A DNA stretch of 64,000 nucleotides, from assembly GCF_965223525.1 (NCBI RefSeq), contig NZ_CBDCWX010000005.1, forward strand, positions 558,001 through 622,000. The letters are read 5' to 3'. A program made the translations under genes and the position numbers. This DNA is from Leptofilum sp965223525. Lineage in GTDB: Bacteria > Chloroflexota > Anaerolineae > Promineifilales > Promineifilaceae. Below, piece after piece: positions 27,450-36,273 of the stretch (its first letter is position 1; every line of letters starts with the position of its first letter). The notes under the pieces are model-generated. The model worked only from the letters and a program-made list of their open reading frames with translations. It had not been told where the DNA came from and did no database searches.

Positions 27450-27467
27450 TTGATTGGGTTTGGGGAG

Positions 27468-27893
27468 CTATTGGCCCATCATCCAAGGATTAACCACTAT
27501 CAATCCTGAAATACCCGTGAAATCTTTCTCATTTCGGGTGGCTAGGCGTAAGCCACCTGCCAGGGCAATGGCGGCAATTTGGGCATCTTCAACGGTGATG
27601 GGACGGCCGTTTCTTGTACGCGCTGCCACTAATTGACCATATTGAACTGCGGCCATTTCCCCAAAGACCAAGCATCTCCCCAAAAACTGGTCAAACATCT
27701 GTTGTGCGGCAAAGGCAATTTGCTGTTTACGTTGACCATTTGGCAACAGGGCAATGCCTAACTCAATTTCTGCTCGCGTGATGGCGCTGATGTAGAGCGT
27801 GTTCACCAGTTGATCATCCATCCAGCGCACCACATTTACCTCTGGTGTAGGCTTCATTAACTCAGACAGAACATTCGTATCTAGCAAAATCAT
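27468..27893 (-). CDS. PIN-domain toxin (VapC/FitB-like)
   Basis: This probable RNase toxin has 141 residues. PIN acidic residues appear as D5 in LLDTNVLSELM, E in ITRAEIELG, D in PITVEDAQIAA and a later Asp in NEKDFTG, matching VapC/FitB nucleases that cut tRNA or other structured RNA. Its start overlaps the antitoxin gene by four bases, the usual arrangement. Length is normal and nothing is broken. Confidence 0.9.
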   Translation of the reverse strand: MILLDTNVLSELMKPTPEVNVVRWMDDQLVNTLYISAITRAEIELGIALLPNGQRKQQIAFAAQQMFDQFLGRCLVFGEMAAVQYGQLVAARTRNGRPITVEDAQIAAIALAGGLRLATRNEKDFTGISGLIVVNPWMMGQ

Positions 27894-28138
27894 GCTGGTT
27901 CTTCAAAGTTTGGTGCGGGGCGTGTTGGAGAGCGGGCTGGTAATTCGAACTCCACGCCACCGATAGCTGCAAATTCCTCAACGATTCGTGTACCTAGCCC
28001 TTTTTCCTCGGCCTGCTGCACAGCACGAGCCAAGATTCGGCGTACTTCTTCCTCCATTGAGTGTCCTCGTGTGGCCGCCAATTGGCGCAATTTTTGTTTT
28101 GTTTGGTTGTCCAAATTCCGAATTGTTAGCGTTGCCAT
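27890..28138 (-). CDS. Ribbon-helix-helix antitoxin (FitA-like)
   Basis: 82 residues. The N-terminal half is a ribbon-helix-helix domain: MATLTIRNLDNQTKQKLRQLA with SMEEEVRRIL, as in FitA-type antitoxins of VapB class. The C-terminal half would wrap the PIN toxin. It is the first gene of the pair, and a 35-bp palindrome lies 16 bp upstream, probably the operator it binds. Confidence 0.88.
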   Translation of the reverse strand: MATLTIRNLDNQTKQKLRQLAATRGHSMEEEVRRILARAVQQAEEKGLGTRIVEEFAAIGGVEFELPARSPTRPAPNFEEPA

Positions 28139-28153
28139 ATCTTACCTCATAGT

Positions 28154-28188
28154 TGCTATCATTGACTGCAATGCAGTCAATGATAGCA
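28154..28188. promoter_or_regulatory. 35-bp palindromic operator of the toxin-antitoxin pair
   Basis: Arms of 17 bp (28154-28170 and 28172-28188), beginning TGCTATCATTGACTGCA, are perfect complements around one base. The site lies between the antitoxin start and the aspS stop. The gonococcal FitAB pair is known to bind a 36-bp inverted repeat, so an autoregulatory operator is likely; it could also terminate aspS. Confidence 0.65.
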
Positions 28189-28218
28189 CATCGTTCCGTG
28201 ATTGTAAATCGCTGTGCA

Positions 28219-29520
28219 TCAAGGAGTGAGGCGCTTCTGGTCGCGGGGGAAGAGCGTGGCTAGACGCAAGTTGGACAAGCCAAGAAGCTGCATCAGCAGC
28301 CGCTCTAGCCCGATGGCAAAGCCACCGTGCGGCGGCATCCCGTAGCGGAACGCTTCCAGGTACGTCTCGAATGGCGCTGTGGGCAGATTGGCTTTTTCCA
28401 AAGCCGCCAAATAGTCTGCGTAGACGTGCAGCCGCTGTCCGCCGGTGATCAGTTCTGTACCGCGAAACAGCAGGTCGAAGGAGTTTGAGTAGGAGGGATT
28501 TTGCGGGTCTGGATGGGTGTAGAACGGCCGTTTCCCCATCGGGTAGCCCACCACAAATAAAAAGTCGCTGCTGTGTTCTTGCTGCGCCCACTCACCTAGC
28601 CAGCGCTCATCCTGCGGCGAGAGGTCTGGCTCGCCACGCACATCCACGCCATGCCGCTGCCAGATCAACTCCTGCGCTTCAGCAAAATGAATGTGTGGGA
28701 TATCCACAGGCACTTCCGGCAAGTTTGCTTTGAGTAGTTCCAACTCTGCCGCATACCCTTCAGCCAACGTTTGGAAAATGCCTGCTAGCACCGTTCGCAC
28801 CATCGCCATCACCGAAAAATGATTCTTGATGAAGCCAAACTCCACATCTAGGCTCACATATTCGTTTACATGGCGCGACGTGTCGTGCGGCTCAGCACGG
28901 AACACCGGACCAACCTCAAAGACGCGCTCAAACACGCCAACCATAATCTGCTTATAAAATTGTGGGCTTTGGGCTAAAAATGCTTCGCTATCAAAATAGT
29001 TGAGCTTGAACACGTTCGCCCCACTTTCCGTAGCTGAGGCCACCAGCTTGGGCGTTTGCACTTCGGTAAAATGGTTGGCCCCTAACGTTGCCCGGAAGCT
29101 CGCCATTGCCCCAGCCGCCAAGCGAAACACCGCCCGCCGCTGCGGATGTCGGTTCGCCACCACTGCATGGTCTAGCAACGTAGGCAACCCCGCCTTCAGC
29201 CGCTTTTGTTGCAGCGGCACAGGGGCAAGTTCCATCACCGGGGTGATGACCTCAATTTGCGGCTGGTGCAGCTCCACGCCGCCCGACGCTTGCGGCGTGG
29301 CCACAACCGTGCCCATCAGGGCAATGACACTTTCCAAATTTAGCTCGGCAATGGGTGCCAAGTCGGTCTCACTTTCGGTAACGGCCTGAATCATTCCCCA
29401 GCCGTCGCGCAGCACCACAAAACTCACGCCACCCAGGCGGCGCACGTTGTGCATCCAACCCGTCAGGCGCACCTGCCGCCCAACATGGCTGCTCGCTTCT
29501 ACAGTCCTGATTGTGTTCAT
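28219..29520 (-). CDS. aspS: Aspartyl-tRNA synthetase, archaeal type (probably non-discriminating)
   Basis: 433 residues. An N-terminal OB-fold anticodon domain (VRLTGWMHNVRRLGGVSFVV) is followed by a class II core with FRAEPHDTSRHVNEY (motif 2) and GIGLERLLMQLLG-type motif 3 (here FAIGLERLLMQLLG). The short length and KLNYFDSEAFLAQSPQ mark the archaeal/eukaryal type rather than the long bacterial enzyme. Such enzymes often charge both tRNA-Asp and tRNA-Asn. The ATG at 29520 has AAGGAG before it; a T-box leader lies upstream. Confidence 0.9.
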   Translation of the reverse strand: MNTIRTVEASSHVGRQVRLTGWMHNVRRLGGVSFVVLRDGWGMIQAVTESETDLAPIAELNLESVIALMGTVVATPQASGGVELHQPQIEVITPVMELAPVPLQQKRLKAGLPTLLDHAVVANRHPQRRAVFRLAAGAMASFRATLGANHFTEVQTPKLVASATESGANVFKLNYFDSEAFLAQSPQFYKQIMVGVFERVFEVGPVFRAEPHDTSRHVNEYVSLDVEFGFIKNHFSVMAMVRTVLAGIFQTLAEGYAAELELLKANLPEVPVDIPHIHFAEAQELIWQRHGVDVRGEPDLSPQDERWLGEWAQQEHSSDFLFVVGYPMGKRPFYTHPDPQNPSYSNSFDLLFRGTELITGGQRLHVYADYLAALEKANLPTAPFETYLEAFRYGMPPHGGFAIGLERLLMQLLGLSNLRLATLFPRDQKRLTP

Positions 29521-29600
29521 AAAAATCTCCTTTTGGTTGCTGGTGGTTAGTGTGTTAGTAGCCAGTCGCTCTACCAGCCACAAACAAACTAGCCACTAAA

Positions 29601-29631
29601 ACAAAAACTCGCCCTCAACTTGGAGGACGAG
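29601..29631 (-). terminator. Second terminator between the T-box and aspS
   Basis: Read leftward, CTCGTCCTC (29631-29623) pairs with GAGGGCGAG (29616-29608, one G-U pair) and is followed by TTTTTGTTTT. It lies downstream of the T-box terminator, so the leader has two terminators in series. Confidence 0.75.
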
Positions 29632-29639
29632 TTCAGCGA

Positions 29640-30020
29640 ACAGCAAGCCATTGCTTGCCGATAACAAAAAACGCCCGTCCCCTTTCGGGGGACGAGTGTC
29701 TGTTTGTGTACTCGTGGTGCCACCACCAATTTGCCGTTGCCAGTATGCCTAGCGCGGGCCTCTTGCGACCTGATATTTGCTTTTGCAAATCACCTAAGTC
29801 TGGGCGCTGTAACGGGCGCACCCGGTTGCGGTTACTCAGTAATCAGTTACAAAACTGATCACTGCATACTGTTTACTGAATACTGTTCACCGATTCAGCT
29901 CATGGGTGTCATTAACCGGGTTTGCTGGCGATCCTTGCAGCAGATGGGTCGCTCTCTGGGCAGCAAAGGGGCCGATTAACCTGTCCCTTTCATTGCTTTT
30001 GGGTTATGGGTTGTTTGGTG
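29640..30020 (-). ncRNA. T-box riboswitch leader of aspS
   Basis: Read leftward. Stem I has a TTTGCTG/CAGCAAA helix closing a distal arm with the AGAGAG loop. The best specifier triplet is GAC (Asp, 29910-29908) followed by A; an overlapping AAT (Asn) cannot be excluded. The T-box sequence reads GGTGGCACCACGAG (about 29725-29711). The terminator stem CGTCCCC/GGGGACG (29694-29676) is followed by GGCGTTTTTT. Binding of uncharged tRNA should form the antiterminator and let aspS be made. A GTAATCAGTTAC-type inverted repeat sits at about 29843-29872. Confidence 0.88.
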
Positions 30021-30024
30021 GCGC

Positions 30025-30054
30025 ATCATAGCAAATGAGCAAGCGGGTTGTCAA
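30025..30054 (-). promoter_or_regulatory. Promoter of the T-box/aspS transcript
   Basis: On the minus strand TTGACA (30054-30049) and TATGAT (30030-30025) are 18 bp apart, placing the transcript start just before Stem I. Confidence 0.75.
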
Positions 30055-30125
30055 TGCTCATTTTGCCAAAGATTGTAAAATACCCTGAACCCGAACACAA
30101 TTTCACACCTTAAGGACAGGCAAAC

Positions 30126-32168
30126 ATGGCAAACGGCCGTTCAAATTCAACAACTGATCTCATCTGGTGCACCGGGCAAAAGCTGCGCCAGCACCTTGAC
30201 CATGTACAACCACCAGATACTCTGGTCATGGTCCTTGTTGCTTTGATTGTGGGTGTTGGCACTGGGCTAGGTGCCGTGTTATTTGTCTGGTTGCTGCGCT
30301 AAATCGGTCAATTCACAGCACAAACTCAACAGTGGGTCGGCGACGTGTGGGGGCTGCTGCTGGCGATGAGTATTGCGGGGTTGCTGGTTGGGTACAGCGT
30401 CAATCGTTGGGCAAAAGAAGCAAAAGGGCACGGCGTGCCAGAAGTAATGGAGGCAATTGCCTTGCACGGCGGCCGAATACGGCCGCGTATCGCCATGATC
30501 AAGGTACTGGCTTCATCCCTCACCATTGGTACAGGTGGTTCGGCTGGGCGTGAAGGGCCGATTGTGCAGGTTGGCTCTGCGCTAGGTTCTACCATTGGCC
30601 AACTGTTTCACTTTTCCGGCGAGCGGATTCGGACTCTGGTGGCTTGTGGGTCAGCGGCGGGAATCGCCGCGACGTTTAACGCACCCATTGCTGGAGCTAT
30701 CTTTGCCTTAGAGGTCATCTTGGGCAAATTTACGGTGAACTATTTTGGGGCGGTGGTCATTAGCTCCGTGGCGGCTGGCATTATTGGCCGGGCATTTCTA
30801 AGTGATAAGCCTGCTTTTGAAGTGCCTGCTTATTCGGCTCAGTTGAGCGAGCTGCCGATTTATATATTGCTGGGCATACTGGCGGCTGTTGTCGCAGTTT
30901 TGTTTATACGCTTGCTTTACTTTATGGAAGAGATATTTGAGAAGTGGCGTTGGCACCCGGCATTGAAAGCAGCAGTAGGCATGGTGCTCGCGTTGGCGGT
31001 AGCTTTGCTGCTGCCAGGGCGCGAGGCACTTGGCCCTGGGTTAGAATTTATTGGCGAAGCGATTGCTGATGATTTCAGCTTGCCATTGAGCTTAATGGCA
31101 GCGCTGTTAATAACAAAGATGTTAGCCACTGGCTTTACCTTGGGAGCGGGCAATCCAGGTGGTGTGTTTGCCCCTAGCTTGTTTATGGGGGCGATTGTAG
31201 GCGGCATGGTAGGGTCAGTGGCGCATTCCATTTGGCCAGAGGTGGCAGTAAATCCGGGAGCCTATGCTATTGTGGGTATGGCAGCCGTGCTTTCTGGCGC
31301 GGCGCGGGCACCGATTACGGCCGTACTCATCGTGTTTGAAATGTCTAATGATTACAAATTGATCTTACCCTTGATGCTGGCAACGGTGCTTTCTACTTTG
31401 CTAGCAGAGCACCTATTCAGCGAATCTATTTACACGCTCAAGCTAAAGCTCAAAGGCATTACCTTGCAGCGCGGGCGCGATTTGGACGTGATGCAAAGTT
31501 TGCTGGCCAAAGAAGCCATGACGCCTGATCCATACCTGGTGCAGGAAAACATGTCGCTTGCAGAGTTAGGCGATTTGCTCCAGCGCACCCATCATCACAG
31601 CTTCCCGGTGGTGGATGAGGTACTCAATTTAATGGGCATGGTAAGCTTGCGCGACTATGAACGTGCGGTTAACCAGGAAAACGGCATCGAACTGCGGGTG
31701 CGAGATATTGCGACAATGGGGCGGCTGCTCATTGCCTATGATGACGAGCCACTAAGCGAGGTCGTGCGGCGGCTGGCCGTGCGAGGCATTAACAAGTTGC
31801 CAGTGGTATCGCATGCGAATCCAAAGCGCGTCGTGGGGGCAATTCGGCGCGAGGATATTGTGAAAGCGTACAATATTGCCCTGGCGCGGCGCACAGAAGA
31901 TGAACCCAATATTGAAAAGTTGGCGGCACTACCAAACTCGCAGATGTTTTTTCTGGACATTGAAATTACGCTAATGAGTCACGCAGCCCACAAAACGGTG
32001 GCAGAGATCGCGCCAGAGTTGCCGTATGAATGTGTGGTGGTTTCGGTGCGGCGTGAAGAAGGGCTGCTGGTGCCGCATGGCAACACGGTTTTACAGCCGG
32101 GGGATGTGCTGAATGTGTTTGTACGTCGTGCAGATGAAAAGCAGCTGCTGGATTGTTTCTTCGCTTAG
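30126..32168 (+). pseudogene. ClC-family chloride channel/transporter, interrupted by an in-frame stop
   Basis: One frame runs from ATG 30126 to 32168 except for TAA at 30300-30302. Before it, 58 codons encode the first ClC helix (LIVGVGTGLGAVLFVWLLR). After it the frame continues (IGQFTAQTQQWVGDVWG) without shift. The rest has GHGVPEV, GGSAGREGPIVQ with the gating Glu, GAGNPGGVFAPSLFMG, then a CBS pair and a C-terminal TrkA-C-like domain. All later motifs are intact, so the stop is recent, read through, or a sequence error. A GTG at 30345 could restart a shortened product lacking helix B. Confidence 0.85.
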
Positions 32169-32236
32169 AGGGATATAAAAAAACGGCCGTCCTCGTGAAA
32201 GATGGCAGTTTCAAATCGTAAAAATTTGCGCTCAAC

Positions 32237-32728
32237 CTATTTAATCGTCTGAACACGTAGCTGAATCTGCCCGCTGGGGGTCTGTACAGCAACCGTTTGT
32301 CCTTTTTTAGCACCTAACAAAGCACGGCCAAAGGGGGATTCATTGGAGATACGGCCGTTGCTGGGGTCAGCCTCATGTGCCCCAACAATCGTGTACGTTG
32401 CTTCGTATTCTTCACCTTCATCAAACTCCACAACTGTCACCGTATGCCCTACCCGCACCTTATCGGCTGGGCCCACATCCTCAATAATTTTGGCGCGGCG
32501 TAGCGAATCTTCCAGGTCTTTAATACGACCCTCAACAAATCCTTGCTCTTCTTTGGCAGCATGATAATCAGCATTTTCCTTTAAGTCACCTTGTGCAATT
32601 GCTGCCTGCAACTTATTCGCAAGCTCTTCCTGCTTTTCACCTTTCAGGAATGCCAATTCATCTTTAATTTTTTGTAACCCTTCTTCGGTTAAATAGACAA
32701 CACCTGTTAAATCTTGCGTCATTGCCAT
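32237..32728 (-). CDS. greA: Transcription elongation factor GreA
   Basis: GreA enters the RNA polymerase secondary channel and triggers cleavage of backtracked RNA. The 163-residue protein has the N-terminal coiled coil with QGDLKENADYHAAKEEQGF, including the tip acidic residues, and a C-terminal FKBP-like domain (SNGRISNESPFGRALLGAKKGQ). Length is standard. It converges on the ClC gene. The 645 bp upstream (32729-33373) contain no clear gene. Confidence 0.94.
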   Translation of the reverse strand: MAMTQDLTGVVYLTEEGLQKIKDELAFLKGEKQEELANKLQAAIAQGDLKENADYHAAKEEQGFVEGRIKDLEDSLRRAKIIEDVGPADKVRVGHTVTVVEFDEGEEYEATYTIVGAHEADPSNGRISNESPFGRALLGAKKGQTVAVQTPSGQIQLRVQTIK

Positions 32729-33373
32729 TTCTCCATATACAAACCACTCAGCAACGAGCCGTTCGTAAACAGTACACGGTTCTATAAACTTGGTTAATTT
32801 CTGTGGAAACTCGTGCTATACCTGGGTGCTTCCCAAGCAGTTAATCAGGCAGTTAGCCTAATTCTGAAGCAATTGCCAAATAAGTTGCCTGGCAAATACA
32901 GGTTGCTCCAGTACAAGTACACATCTGTTAATTTGCGGATAACGTTGTGATGTTTGCCACAACGTTACATCTAACGAAGCTGCGTCACGATTACAGTGAA
33001 CCAAAGAACCCCGCTCTTTGCGGGGCAAATTACCTGTTTGTAGATGACGTTTGCTATACGCTGAACGGCAGGTAGTATAGCCGAGCGATTTTGTTCTGTC
33101 TAGCAATTTCCGTTTTGCAAATTGCACATTCATTCATTTTTCAGGTATTGGCCTTTCTTGGGAAAAGAGAAATTGCGTCAAATAGTCAGATTGGCACATT
33201 GAAATATAATGGCTTTCCATCTACATTAACATGCTAAAGACGAGCAACTGGGGCGGGATGCCAAATCTGTATAATTGCCACCGACTGTTCGAACTGATTT
33301 CATAAATTCATGGGAGCAAACCCTCTGCAAATGACCAACCGTCTGGCTGCTTATTTTGCAGGTCATCAACGGT
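32729..33373. other. Long intergenic region between greA and the Nudix-like gene
   Basis: No convincing coding sequence. A CCCCGC/GCGGGG hairpin lies at about 33007-33023 and a GTTGTG/CACAAC pair at about 32944-32963. A TATAAT box (33272-33277) without a good -35 lies before the Nudix-like gene. The divergent promoters for the two genes must be here. A small RNA or long leader is possible, but I recognise no known class. Confidence 0.4.
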
Positions 33374-33847
33374 ATGAAACATGCACAGCAGGCAATCTTA
33401 AACTCGCTTCATGACTTCCCAAAAACATGTGCCGACTATATTTATGCCCTGGTTCTCAATGAGATTGGGGACGCATTGGTTTTTGAGTTGCCTCGTGAAG
33501 GGGGCAGCGGTGTTCATTGGCAAATGCTCAGTGTGCCATTCAGTGCCAGTAGTGACCCATTTACGGCCGTTCAAACCGCCCTCCTGCATAAAACCGGCTA
33601 CAAAACCAGCCACTGGTCTTATTTGGGCACCCACATCATGACACAAGATGAATCAACTGCTGTTGGCTACTATTTTTGCGCCAAGCAAGCACATCAAATT
33701 GCAGACCCGCGGCCAAATGGCAGTTCTCCCAGCGTAGCCAAGTGGGTGCCACTTACTGATTTACGGTACGCGCTTTTAGACGGCCGTATCCTCCTTACCA
33801 GTCACGCACTCACCGCCTCACTCGCCCTGTTAACGCTCCATAAATAA
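33374..33847 (+). CDS. Degenerate Nudix-fold protein
   Basis: 157 residues. The C-terminal half follows the pattern of ADP-ribose-type Nudix hydrolases (KTGYKTSHWSYLGTH, then AKWVPLTDLRYALLDGRIL). The Nudix box itself is lost: where REL-EE-TG is expected, the sequence reads AVQTALLHKTG, without the catalytic Glu residues. It is therefore probably not a hydrolase and may bind a nucleotide as a regulator. A TTG at 33356 is an alternative start in the same frame; neither has a strong ribosome site. Confidence 0.7.
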   Translation: MKHAQQAILNSLHDFPKTCADYIYALVLNEIGDALVFELPREGGSGVHWQMLSVPFSASSDPFTAVQTALLHKTGYKTSHWSYLGTHIMTQDESTAVGYYFCAKQAHQIADPRPNGSSPSVAKWVPLTDLRYALLDGRILLTSHALTASLALLTLHK

Positions 33848-33879
33848 ACAATCAGGATTTTTCAATTGTCGCAGTTTTA

Positions 33880-33950
33880 GGACGCGAACAAGCGCGGGCG
33901 ACGCGGAAAATTGCTTATCATCTGCGCTCGTCCGCGTTCATCCGCGTCCC
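33880..33950. repeat. GCGCTCGTCCGCG-family inverted repeat
   Basis: GGACGCGAACAAGCGCG on the left and the approximate complement TGCGCTCGTCCGCGTTCATC on the right flank TTGCTTATCA. It lies in the 303-bp gap before the hydrolase gene; no gene is seen there. It is related to 23961-24025. Confidence 0.65.
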
Positions 33951-34150
33951 ATTGGGTTGTGAGTCGGACTTCTGAATAACCTTGAACAAACGTTAGCCTC
34001 TGTTTGCCGCCATGATTGCTTCTTTATATACTTTGCCAATCAACGTTGCGGCAAAAGCCGTTCTGTTGTCAAGAGCAGAATTTAGCGAAACCCATTACCA
34101 CTTCAGACAACTTGTTGTTGCATTTTCCGCAGCAAAAAGGACAGGTCAAA

Positions 34151-35026
34151 ATGCCATTTGCGCCCACGTATGATGTGCCAGCCGAGCGCAGAGCTTACAT
34201 TGAACCAGCAAGAGTTGAAAATGAGAACGGCCGTATCGGCCTACTCATGCTGCACGGATTTATGGGCAGTCCATTAAGCTCGCACCCGATGGCCAACTAC
34301 CTGGCCGAGCATGGCGTGAGCGTGCATTGCCCGCTGCTGCCAGGGCATGGCCATCACCCAGACAAGCTACGGAAAATCCCTCGACAAGCGTGGCTGGATG
34401 AAGCGGAAGAAGCGTTTGAGGCCGTGCAAGGTTTGTACGACGAGCTATTTTTGATGGGGCATTCGATGGGAACCATTTTGGGCGCGCATTTGTGTTTACA
34501 AAATCCAGACCCGCGCGGCTTGATTATGTTAACTCCCTTTTATGATGTGCCGGATGATCGGCTGAATCTGGTGAAATATTTGCGCTACGTGATGACCTGG
34601 TTTTACCCGCACAAAATGCGCTCGATGCGAAAGTTGGTGCGTGAGCGGGTGCTGGATTTTGATCCCACCATCAATTTTGATGATCCAGAGTTCCAAAAAA
34701 ACGATCTGCCGAAAGTAAGCCGGGTACCGATAGATGCTTTGGTGGAGATGGTGAAAATGGCAGCGTACGGCCGTACCCTCTGGCCAAAGTTCACAACGCC
34801 TTCTATCATCTTTCGCGGCGGGCACGACCCAGCCGTGAAGCCTGGCACCATAGACGCCCTGTATGCCGTCCTGCCAGGGCCAGACAAAAAGCTGGTAACG
34901 TTTGAGGAAGCGGGGCATGAACCGATGCGGCCGTTTGATCCCGCCCACAAAGAACTATGGTCACAAGCCCTGGAATTTATCCGCCAGCATTCCAAAATTG
35001 GCCTCCCCGCCGTTTCCGCAACTTAA
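34151..35026 (+). CDS. Alpha/beta hydrolase (carboxylesterase/lipase-like)
   Basis: 291 residues. LLMLHGFMGSP forms the oxyanion region, Ser lies in the nucleophile elbow GHSMG, Asp in RGGHDPAVK, and His in EEAGHEPM, a complete triad. It resembles monoacylglycerol lipase/carboxylesterases of the Est30 type. There is no signal peptide. The ATG at 34151 has AGGACAGG upstream; the longer frame from 34016 has no family similarity. It is followed 18 bp later by the PurL-like gene. Confidence 0.85.
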   Translation: MPFAPTYDVPAERRAYIEPARVENENGRIGLLMLHGFMGSPLSSHPMANYLAEHGVSVHCPLLPGHGHHPDKLRKIPRQAWLDEAEEAFEAVQGLYDELFLMGHSMGTILGAHLCLQNPDPRGLIMLTPFYDVPDDRLNLVKYLRYVMTWFYPHKMRSMRKLVRERVLDFDPTINFDDPEFQKNDLPKVSRVPIDALVEMVKMAAYGRTLWPKFTTPSIIFRGGHDPAVKPGTIDALYAVLPGPDKKLVTFEEAGHEPMRPFDPAHKELWSQALEFIRQHSKIGLPAVSAT

Positions 35027-35043
35027 CCACCTAAAACGCACAA

Positions 35044-36273
35044 ATGCACAAAACTTTCCAAGCGACCATAAACTACACAGCACCTCCACCCGGGCAAACC
35101 AGAAATTCCCGCCTACAAATCATCAACGGACTGCACAACAATTACATCTGGGCGGCTACCGAGCAACTAAACAAATCGCAATTGTTCAACAAGCTCGCCA
35201 CATCGAGCCTTCTGCCCGATCTCGATAGCTCTGGCGTACAAGGCCGCCTGCCAACATTGCCCATCCCCCCGCTGGAGGCAAGCTGGGAACCGACTAATCC
35301 CGCAGATGTGACCTTGCCGCCAGGAAAATCTTGTACTCTGGCGCAACGCTTGGTGAGCCTGCTTGTCCATGCCAAACCACCCAAAACAGGGGCATCCAGC
35401 CAGCCTAAAGCCAAAAATATTGCGTTCGGCAGCAGCTTTTACCCTGGCATCCCTGATCTCGATCTGTACATGCTGGCTTGGGCAACGGTGGACAGAGCGG
35501 TAAGCTCCATTGTCGCCGCAGGCGCAGATCCGGATCAGATCGCCATTTTGGCAGATTTCAGCGTGGGTGAGCTAAACACGCCAGAACAGCTAGGCGGTTT
35601 GGTGCGATCTGTACAAGGGTGCCACGATGCGGCCGTTTCCCTCCAAACCCCGTTCGCTGCCAGCAAATACCGTCTCAATGAGGACGCCCCCGGTGGCAAT
35701 GGATTTGCTCTCCACATCACTGCGCTAGGCATTGTGCCAGATAAAACCAAAGCGGTAACGGCCGATTTGAAGCAGGCGGGCAACTTCATCTTTGTGGTGG
35801 GCGACACCCGCGCCGAGTTGGGTGGCAGCCACTTTAACCAGGCTGGTGGCCGCGCCGAGGGCAGCCGCACCGTGCCAAAACCGGTCGCCGACAGCCGAAC
35901 CCGAATGCAGCGGCTGCACCAAGCCATCCAGGAAGGGATAGTCCAAGCTTGCCACCTCTGCGGCGAAGGGGGCGTGGCGGCAACTTTAGCCCAGATGTGC
36001 ATTGCTGGGCGCATGGGTGCAGAGCTACAGCTCATCCACGTACCGCGCGACTGGCACGCAGCTTACTCCACCGATGAGGTGATCCTGTTTGCCGAATCGT
36101 TGAGTCGCTTTTTGGTAGAAGTGCGCCCGGAAGATGCACCCCGCTTCCGCACGCTGATGGCTGATGTGCCACATGAATGCGTGGCGGTAATCGGTGGAGA
36201 GCAGTTGCTGGTAAACGGCCGTACCGGCACCCCAATCCTGAACCTGACTGTTGAAGAGTTAACCCAAACATGA
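35044..36273 (+). CDS. PurL-like protein: C-terminal half of FGAM synthase only
   Basis: 409 residues with an AIR-synthase-type fold. The order of segments matches the second half of formylglycinamidine ribonucleotide synthase PurL: RAVSSIVAAGADPDQIA, ALGIVPDKTKAVTADLK, GDTRAELGGSHF, CHLCGEGGVAATLAQM. The first AIRS half is absent. Where PurL has SGKDSLNNE, this protein has ASKYRLNED, so ATP binding is probably altered. The first 110 residues are unlike PurL. It overlaps aroE by four bases. It may be a decayed or repurposed paralogue. Confidence 0.7.
   Translation: MHKTFQATINYTAPPPGQTRNSRLQIINGLHNNYIWAATEQLNKSQLFNKLATSSLLPDLDSSGVQGRLPTLPIPPLEASWEPTNPADVTLPPGKSCTLAQRLVSLLVHAKPPKTGASSQPKAKNIAFGSSFYPGIPDLDLYMLAWATVDRAVSSIVAAGADPDQIAILADFSVGELNTPEQLGGLVRSVQGCHDAAVSLQTPFAASKYRLNEDAPGGNGFALHITALGIVPDKTKAVTADLKQAGNFIFVVGDTRAELGGSHFNQAGGRAEGSRTVPKPVADSRTRMQRLHQAIQEGIVQACHLCGEGGVAATLAQMCIAGRMGAELQLIHVPRDWHAAYSTDEVILFAESLSRFLVEVRPEDAPRFRTLMADVPHECVAVIGGEQLLVNGRTGTPILNLTVEELTQT

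Noticed and set aside
28142..28591. 149-codon minus-strand frame overlapping aspS
   Set aside because: Lies in another frame of the well-supported aspS gene and has no family features.
33007..33023. CCCCGC hairpin as part of a tRNA or 6S-like RNA
   Set aside because: No cloverleaf, no TTCGA loop and no matching outer helix could be found.
32858..33133. 91-codon minus-strand frame in the greA upstream gap
   Set aside because: No ribosome site, odd composition, and it spans a stable hairpin; more likely non-coding.
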